In this document: piece by piece, positions 31,334 through 40,778 of the stretch
How positions within the stretch are numbered: position 1 is the first letter of the stretch
Layout: every line of letters starts with the position of its first letter
Origin: Dendrolimus kikuchii
Taxonomy: Eukaryota; Arthropoda; Insecta; Lepidoptera; Lasiocampidae
Length of the DNA stretch: 64,000 bases
Direction: 5' to 3'
Assembly: GCA_019925095.2 (NCBI GenBank)
Contig: CM034415.1
Span: 11,886,833 to 11,950,832 of the forward strand
The notes under the pieces: model-generated
The model's input: the letters and a program-made list of their open reading frames with translations, nothing else
Told to the model about the DNA's origin: nothing
Database searches by the model: none
Program-made: the position numbers and the translations under genes

Positions 31334-31590
31334 GACGGCCTCTGTGGTTGAGTGGGCTAAGCCTTTGTCGGCGTACCTCACTGCAACGCAGAGGTTCCGG
31401 GTTCGATTCCTGGTATAGTAAATTTCGGAAACGTATTTTCTCCGTTATTTACTATGGTCTGGGTGGCTGGGATCGGCCCCAGAGTAGTCCGTTGTATGTT
31501 ACCCATAACACAAGCGTAACTTGCTTAATTTGGGTATATACAATGTGTTTGTCTGCCGATTATTATTATTAAAAAAAAAAAAAAAAAATT
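31334..31590 (+). mobile_element. tRNA-derived SINE (family S), best copy
   Basis: A tRNA-like head (31334-31412) carries an A-box-like TGGTTGAGTGGGC at about 31345 and a perfect B box GGTTCGATTCC at 31400-31410. These are the internal RNA polymerase III promoter of tRNA-derived SINEs. A non-tRNA body and an ATT-rich then A-rich tail (31560-31588) follow. It is the best preserved of three copies. Confidence 0.88.
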
Positions 31591-32477
31591 GTTTTAAAAT
31601 TGCTTCAAAACGGCAAAAAGTTATTTGTTTGGTTCACTAGTGACTTGATGGAGGCTGGTACTGAAAATCAGCGCTGTGCCAGTCCTTCACACAGCACAAT
31701 GCTGAGTTACCAGCCTTATTGCCGTGAGTGCTATGTACATTGATATTTTAAACTTGTATATTTCATAAAATTCTAATGGCTTCATGTTTTATGAGTGATA
31801 TTCTGTTAATTTAGTTTATTTTTTAGTTTCATATGCATTCATTCGCGACAATCAATTTTTTTCTTCTTTATCGAAAATGATGACGTCATTAGTGACGTTT
31901 TCGCCACGACCATAAGATCGCGGTCGCCTTGTGGAACGGCCAACTGAGCACTTTGGGCGTTGCGAGTTACTAATGGAACGCCCTAACAGTAATAACAAAT
32001 TCAAATGTGGATCAGGCATTAGAATTATAATAAAACCAGTTAATGTGTTAAATTGATTTATTTCATAACAAATGTTTTAAATTTTGTACACATTTTATTC
32101 CACTGATAACTGACAACTATCGAATCTTTATATATTATAATCTAAGTGCTTTGATATTTGTTAAAATTTAACATAAATCAACATTCAAGTAATATATTAT
32201 TCACCTCCAAGTAACGCAAAACAGCAAAGTACCTCTAAAAGACCTCCAAAAGTGTTTAGGAGACCCAAATAAAGGTAAAAGCAATTTTTTCATAGGCAAT
32301 TGTCGCTTTTAACTCTTCTATGTTAGTATTAAGAATTTCAAAATTCATCCAAATTGATTAAGTTTCCGCCGCATTATACACAAACATACAGATAAATCGC
32401 AAATCTTCATTATAAAATTTATCCTCTGGAATGTCGAACTATTAAAAAATGTGGTAAAATAAAGTAAACAATATCAT
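31591..32477. other. non-coding, AT-rich
   Basis: I see no exon or RNA gene. A GC-richer patch at 31890-31990 has no open frame with recognisable motifs. This stretch lies downstream of the selenoprotein S stop and may include the end of its 3' UTR, but no polyadenylation site can be assigned with confidence. Confidence 0.4.
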
Positions 32478-32918
32478 ATAGAGTGTAAACTCCATGTAAC
32501 GACACTTCCTTAAGCGAAATCACTTGGCTTTGGTTGGTTTAGCTCGTCTTCCATACAGTGATACACTCTATATAACATTACACCGACTCTCAATAACGAC
32601 AACAATGAAGTAATAAAAAGTACCTTTTAAGTTGCCAAAATTAGTAAAAGCTGCGCAGCTGTGCTTTATTATCCTAGCTTGTAATAAACTTGACTGTTGA
32701 AATTCCAAAATACTGTAATTTCTAAGTTCCTCTTTTATCACCAAGATGCCCCAAGTCGCAAGATATGAATAAGTTAAAAATACAACAAAATTAAATTACT
32801 GGTGCAGCAAAAGACGTCAGACAAAAATAACAGACCTCTCTCCATTTAACGACAACTCTCTATAACGCCATAAAATACACAGTCCCTACAGTGTCGTTAT
32901 ATAGAGTTTACACTGTAT
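32478..32918. mobile_element. pogo/Tigger-like MITE
   Basis: The ends are inverted repeats of about 28 bp: left 'gagtgtaaactccatgtaac', right read backwards 'cagtgtaaactctatataac', both followed by 'gacac'. They are flanked by TA on each side. Termini of the form CAGTGTAAACTC…TATAACG with a TA target fit the pogo/Tigger branch of the Tc1/mariner group. No transposase. A second, incomplete copy is at 38313-38605. Confidence 0.75.
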
Positions 32919-33194
32919 TATTTGTGAAACAAAATTAAAAAAACTTGAGTTAAATTCTTGATTATATTTCACACGAAAACGTAACCAACGGTTAAAATTC
33001 GTGATTTAACCATAGCCCAACAGTGGGCACGAGGATGGCAACATGAGGGTGACTAAAAAGTTCACGACACGGACGGCAGTGTCGCCGACATTCCAGATCT
33101 TAAATGCAATTGTCAAAATAGAATGGCGTAAGTTTATCGTGTCACAGTCTCGATAGTGGATGTGGCAGTTATCAGAATCGGTGCATTAGTTCGC

Positions 33195-33283
33195 CTAGCG
33201 GCCGCAGCCGCCCTTAGCGCAGGCGGACCGCTTCGGCGGCCTGTACGACGACGTGGACGCCCCCCCACTCAATGGAAGGAAAT
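33195..33283 (-). CDS. SELENOS: SELENOS exon 5, Cys-containing C-terminus
   Basis: Encodes the last 29 residues (first codon completed by G from exon 4) and the stop TAG at 33197-33195. Acceptor TTTGCAG. It contains LPLSGG, YRPPKR and the terminal [10 protein letters not shown] plus-strand frame over the same bases (ending …DAPPLNG) is antisense. Confidence 0.88.
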
Positions 33284-36200
33284 CTGCAAATCATAGACAT
33301 GTTTTTAATATAATAGATTTATCCGTGCAGGAACGGAGAAAGAATACAATTTCCTGCGTTGGGGCGGCCTGTCGTAAGAGGCGACTTAAGAACCCACAGC
33401 CAGGTGGTAGGGCATTTGCCCGACTGGATGGCTACCACCCCTGGTCTAAAGTATGTCGCCATAACAACCTTCAGTTGTGTTCCGGCATTAGTGGCCAGGT
33501 TCCAGTCCCCCTTAAGAGAGCAGCAGCGCATTTGTAGCACCTTTGGTGTTGCAAATGTCCATAGACGATGGTAACCGCTTTCCATCAAGTGGGCCGTCTG
33601 CCTGTCTGCTGAAATCCTGCAATAAAAAAAAATTCAAAATTCAATAAAATCTCTATTCAAACAAGTTAAAAATTACGTCCACTTCTTCTTCCTATTCTAT
33701 GTACACTCACGGAATTGAAATGTTCGCCACCTTAGTCTCTACTTTTGCTTGCACGACTACAACAAACAGTACTGTCAATATTTTAATCAATTTTACGCTC
33801 ATAAAAACTTTATCAAATCAAATCATTTTTATTGCGAACTAAGTGTAATACATAGGTCTTATTCAATATAGCTGAGAACTTATTACTTAACTGGCCTTTC
33901 AAAGCATCGCAATATAAAATTACTTAACTTATCTATCTCTATATAATATTTAATTTGGTGCCTTACAAATCTTTTATTTTATTTAAACAATACAACACAA
34001 TATCTTCTTAATTACCTATCATTTAAATAGTCTTGGACGCTTTAGAATCCTCAAACAAGTAGCCTAAGTCACTAGTCAGAACATCAGCTACCTGCCAGTG
34101 AAAGTGCCGTCACAATCGGTCAGAGATTAGCCAGAGCATCCACACCGACAAAAATGTTTAATAATATTTTTTTCAACACACTTGCTCATAAAGTGGCTCT
34201 ATGGTCACCGCAATTAGGCACAGAACGACACCCATAACCAAACTGTGACTAAAAAACATTATAACTCACTAGTGAGTTATAGATATTTTTTTTTAATTTT
34301 ATTGGTTGAGTTGCTTTGTTCTTAAAAAAGTTTTTATTCAAAAAAAAAAGATCGTGTTCTGTAGAACAAATAAATTAATGTTCCTATTGCTTGCTCATTT
34401 CATGCAACTTCTTATTTGAATAGATAATTTTAACTCGTACGTGTTTAATAAATAAAACTTTCACTCATATATAACTTTTTTTTCAACACACTTGCTCATA
34501 AAGTGGCTCTATGGTCACCGCAATTAGGCACAGAATGACACCCATTATCAAACTGTGAGTAAAAAACATTATAACTCACTAGTGAGTTATAGATTTTTTT
34601 TTAAATTTTATTGGTTGAGTTGCTTTGTTCTTAAAAAAGTTTTTATTCAAAAAAAAAAAAGATCGTGTTCTATAGAACAAATAAATTAATGTTCCTATTG
34701 CTTGCTCATTTCATGCAACTTCTTATTTAAATAGATAATTTTAACTCGTACGTGTTTAATAAATAAAACTTTCACTCATATATAACTTTTTTTTATCTAC
34801 TAAATAAAATGAGTTTTTGTTGTTATTTTATTCACAAGTGTGTTGAAAAACGTCGTATGATACACGTGTGTATTGATGATTACCGTCCTCGGCTCTCTTA
34901 AGACCCTCGCCTACGGCTCGAGTCTCAATGGCGCCTCGGCGGTAATCACCAATGTTACACACTAGTACCATAATGTACTATTATCTACTAAAAATAAAAT
35001 GAGTGTTTGTTGTTATTTTATTCACAAGTGTGTTGAGAAACGTCGTATGATACAAATTGTTAGGATTTAAGCAACGTAGTTTATACACATTACACAGTTT
35101 AATACTACGCTCGCAGTACCGAAGGCACACAGAGAGAAGAAGGCAGACGTGAGAACCCCGATTCGAACAAAAAGGTTACCGGAAGTGTCATCGAGTGACA
35201 TTTATCTACCGGATGCTTTTCACCTTTTAATATTAAGAAGAAGAAGAATGACTAAACAGATATACAATGCAAAAGTGGATGGATGCAGAAGTCGTGGAAG
35301 TCCACGACACATCTTCCATGATCAAATTGATCGTGTATTAGCAGAAGGTGATGTCAGGAGCCTTAAGAACAGACGAGCGTGCATGACAAAGAAGCAAGTG
35401 AGGTGTATAAGAATAAGCCTAAATGGCACTCTATTGTTCGTGCCTACCCCGCAAGGGAACTAGCGTGAAGTTATGTATGTATGTAATATTAACAACCTTG
35501 ACACACAAATAATGTGTTGGGTGATATTCTCATATTCAACAACTCTCATATGCATTATTATTAATAAGCTGTTATTCTGACGTTCAAATTCTAATTCTAC
35601 ATTTTTTTTAATAAAAATAAGTTCTGCTGGAGAATTCAAAAGTTTTTGAAATCAGTCCGTATATTATTAGAGGCAAGTGGAAGCCACCCAGATTTGAAAT
35701 AATATAATGAATCACATGTTTATCACAAAGGAGGTATTTGTTAGTGACTTGAAAAAACACGATGCCAGCGCCATCTGTTTTGCTAATCCGTCTATTTTAA
35801 GGAAACGACGTTATTTACTGGGATAGAATATATCCCAAGTGTTAACTCGGGTTATAAGCTGGCACTATGTCGAGTTTTATTCACATACGTTCAATAGTTT
35901 CCAAAAAAGATGCGATCGCAGCGCCATCCTTTTCGCTATTTTCGTCTATCCCACGCAAAACGACGTCATATGTCGGGATAAAAAGTATCCTAAGTTACGC
36001 CCCGGGATATGAGCTGGCTCCGTGTCGAGTTTCATTTAAATCCGTTCACCAGTTTTCACATGATGCTCTAGCAGAGAGACTACTGGTCCGAATCAGACCC
36101 CCTGTTTTTTTTATTATGGTATATAAATTACTGCGTGAAACTAGAGGGGGATGAGTTGGGGGGTCACATAGTGGGCGCATACCTCCGTCTGAGGGCGACC

Positions 36201-38947
36201 CCAGTTTGCGCCCGGCCGCTGTGCCGTACTTCTCCAAGCGCTCGAGAGCTTCGGCGCGCTTGCGCTCCTCGCGCTGCAACATTGTAAACAAATAAAATTG
36301 CATTAAATCATGTTATTTAGGGGAGAAGAAAGTTATTTAGGAAAGAAGAGTGAATTTGGGGAATAGTTTGAATGGAGCGTTAGGTAAACTTCTGGGTGCT
36401 AAGAACCTCAGCCAGAAGGCCCAGCTCGGCATACACAACGCGGTGCTGGTACCTACGCTCACGTATGGAAGCGAGAGTTGGGTATGGAAGAGAGAGCATG
36501 AAAGTAGAGTAAACGCGGTCGAGATGCGAGCACTGCGCAACATCTGCGGAGTGACGCTCGCGGACCGCGTTCCTAATACCGAACTAAGAAAGAGAGTTGG
36601 TCTGAAAGAGAGTGTCGGGGTGAAGGTAAGGAAAGGAATGCTTCGGTGGTTCGACACACCTTCCATGATCAAATCGATCGCGCACTAGCAGAAGGTGATG
36701 TCAGGAGCCTTAAGAACAGACGAGCGTGCATGACAAGAGTTATGAATGTCAAAGAAGCAAGTGAGGTGTGTAAGAATAAACCTAAATGGCGCTCTGTTGT
36801 TCGTGCCTACCCCGCAAGGGAACTAGCGTGAAGTTATGTATGTATGTATGTATTTAGGGGTTGTATGTTATTAAATTATAGTATTTACTTAAGTTTTGCG
36901 CGACTAATATACATAATAAAATTACGCTTTGACGGTTTTAAGCGCGGTGTTGCGGACAGGGAGCGCACCTCTCCGCGCCCCGCGCCCCGCGTGCCGCCGA
37001 CGTCCATAGCTCGCACGGTTAGCAGCTAGACGTCGGACGGAACACGCACAACGCTCAAGCACTTGCACTTAATGGCACTACTACCTCTGCCATTCAGCAT
37101 TATATTCTCTGTTACTCGTCTAGGTATAGTTTTAAATTAATTGTAAATATCAAAATAATAAGTAATTTATTATATTATATAAAAAGAGTTTTATTTGGAA
37201 GAAGCAACTGCCACCACTATGCGGTATTCATATAATAATAAAACTACGTTTTAACGGTTTTAAGCGCGGTAATTTTATTTGATTTTGGTTTTTCCGACGT
37301 TTCGGCCACTTTTCAGTGGCCGTGATCACGGAAGACAAAGATGTCAAGTGTCAACGAGTATTGTTAAAGTTTTATTTAGACTACCGCCAACTTGTTCATT
37401 TAAATTATTTAATTTTGTTGAAGGTATGTTTGCTGAAGAGTTTCTTGCGCCGCTTCTTCTCTTCAAGCCATAACATGTTGCGAAGCGGTATTAAATTAGA
37501 TTAGGCTCCCATAGAGTAAATAATAACCATAAACAAAATTAAAATTAACAAGTTGGCGGTAGGCTAAATAAAACTTTAACAATACTCGGCTGATACTGAA
37601 ATGATACTGATCACGGCCACTGAAAAGTGGCCGAAACGTCGGAATAATAAAAATCAAATAAAATTACCGCGCTTAAAACCGTTAAAACGTAGTTTTATTA
37701 TGTATACAAGTCGCGATAACCTTAGAAAATATTAAGTATTCATATCATTTATTATTCCGAAATTTCAGCCACTTCTCAGTAGGACAAAGATGTTAAGTGT
37801 CAATGAGTATTGTTTAAAATTATTATTTAGCCTACCGCCAACTTATTCATTTTAATAATTTAATATTAATGTTTGTTTATGGTTATTATTTACTCTATGG
37901 GAGCTTTTTTTTAGCCAGAGGAAATCCGATTGAGGTGCATAGGCCACCAAGTCGAGGGTGGCACTAGCATGCCCAGTCAAAACTGGTGCCCAGCTATTGC
38001 CATCTCTATGGGTAATGGCCCTAATATAAAAGTAAACCAACATAGTACCCGATGTCAGTGATTAGAATATCAAGGAATAGAGGAATAATGAACTCACCTC
38101 CTTCTGCTGCTCTATAGCTTTCTGCGAGGCCTCCAGCAGCAGCCGCTGCTGCTTGTCCCGGGCGCGCTGGATCTCCTCCATGCGGGCCAGCGCACGGTCG
38201 GGGTCTGATCGAGGCAAAAATTAACAAAAACAATTATGGATTCTGTAGAGGTGACCATTTTTTATAACAAATCGTCAAAAGATTAGATTACGTTAGAAAG
38301 AAATTTATATAATACAGTGTAAACTCCATGTAACGTCACTCGATTTAACGACAAACTCCCATATGCGTAGAAATCACTTGGCTTTAGTTGGTTTAGTTTG
38401 TCTTCCATATAATGATACACTATATAGCATTACACCAACACTCAATAACGACAATAATGAAGTAATAAGTGCCTTTTAAGGCCAAAATTAGTAAAAACTC
38501 TGGAGCTGTGTATGTTCTTTTATTGCTTTATTATCCTAGACCATAATAAACTGAACTGTCGGCAATCATGCAAACCAAAATTTCTAAGTACTTCCTTTAT
38601 CACCAAGATGCCTCAATATTTTTATTGCAGGAGTTCAGCAGAGAGGCAGACGGCCCACTTGATGGAAAGCGGTTACTATCGCCTCTGAACATTGCAACAC
38701 TAAAGGTGCTACAAATGCGCTGCTGCTCTCTTAAAAGAGACTGGAACCTGGTCACTAATGCCGAAACACAACTCAAGGTTGTTATGGCGACATACTTTAG
38801 ACCAGGGGTGGTAGCCATCCAGTCGGGCAAATGCCCTACCACCTGGCTGTGGGTTGTTTTTTCGCCTCTTACAACAGGCCATCCCAACGCAGGAATTAGT
38901 AGTCTTTCTCCGTTCCAGCAGAGATATAAATATTATTATTATTAGAG

Positions 38948-38997
<50 letters not shown>

Positions 38998-40429
38998 GTA
39001 TATATATATATATGTATATATATATGTATATATATATGTATATATATGTATATATATGTATATATATATGTATATATATATATATACATACATAATTTCA
39101 CGCCAGTTCCCTTGCGGGGTAGGCATGAACAACAGAGCGCCATTCAGACTTATTCTTATACACCTCACTTGCTTCTTTGACATTCATAGCTCTTGTCATG
39201 CACGCTCGTCTGTTCTTAAGGCTCCTGACATCACCTTCTGCTAGTACATGATCAATTTCATCATAGAAGGTGTTGTGGCCTTCCACGACTTCTGCATCCA
39301 TCCACTTTTGCAGTTATATTATAACAATATAAATAACAAAAGTAAATAAATGAACACTTTGTAACATTTTTAAAGCAAGTCAGTATCTTAGTAGAGCCTT
39401 GGAATCATTATCTCCATACATCACCCACTGGCCAGACTCGACTAGTTTGACACCGGGCTAACAAAGTATACTCAAGTAAAACAGTAGCCTTGAGTTAATA
39501 GTATGGATGTATAGAGCTAACAGCAGGGCGTGATGGAGGGTTCAATTTTTTTTTTATATTATGAACAACTCTATGGACTCGAGTTCCATACCCTTTTTTA
39601 CAACTTAATTTATAGATTAAATTTTTTGAATTTAACACGCTTATTAGTTATTTTGGTTCTTGTGTTTGACATTAATTTATTGATTTTTGTGTTAAGGTGT
39701 ATGTATCTTACGAATAACTTATTATATTCATTTATTGTCAAAGAGGCAAGTGAGGTGTGTAAGAATAAGCCTAAATGGCACTCTGTTGTTCGTGCCTACC
39801 CCGCAAGGGAACTGGCGTGAAGTTATGTATGTATGTATGTATGTATATTCATTTATTCTAGTTTTAATACTAACTTATACTAATGCAGAGTGTATCTGTT
39901 ACATGCTGGTGTTGTGAGGAAGTGCTCGCCAGGTGGTAGGGCATTTACCCGACTGGATGGCTACCACCCCTGCTCTAAAGTATGTCGCCACAACAACCTT
40001 AAGTTGTGTTCCGGCATTAGTGACCAGGTTCCAGTCTCCTTTAAGAGAGCAGCAACAACGTTGGTGTTACAAATGTCCATAGGCGATGGTAACCGCTTTC
40101 CATCAAGTGGGCCGTCTGCCTGTCTGCTGAACTCCTGCAATAAAAAAAATAAAAAAAATGAGCAGTGTGGGCCTTATATCTATACTTATATATATTGTCC
40201 TATCTAGTGCCATGTGTTCCATTGTTGTGTTGGAGGGTTCCATTGTCTCTGGTCATTAATGTAATAGAGAATATATATTATTATAATAATGTGTGTGTGT
40301 GTATATGTATGGGTAATATATTATGTATGATGTATTATAGAAAGGTTTGACTTAGAAAAGAACACCTAATATTAAAATAGCTGTATAAAGAACTTTACTA
40401 TATTAGGGGTGAAGAGGGTGTCTAAACGG

Positions 40430-40510
<81 letters not shown>

Positions 40511-40527
40511 TTATATATATTTATATA

Positions 40528-40594
<67 letters not shown>

Positions 40595-40605
40595 TTATAT
40601 ATATT

Positions 40606-40664
<59 letters not shown>

Positions 40665-40743
40665 TTATATTTATATATATATAAATATATATATATATAT
40701 AATTAAATATATATTTATATATATATATATATTTATATATATT

Positions 40744-40778
<35 letters not shown>

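Noticed and set aside
33253..33537. Plus-strand frame starting [10 protein letters not shown], with an upstream [11 protein letters not shown] segment that looks protein-like
   Set aside because: The minus strand over the same bases gives the selenoprotein S tail with correct phase and splice site. The plus frame then runs into a family A retroposon.
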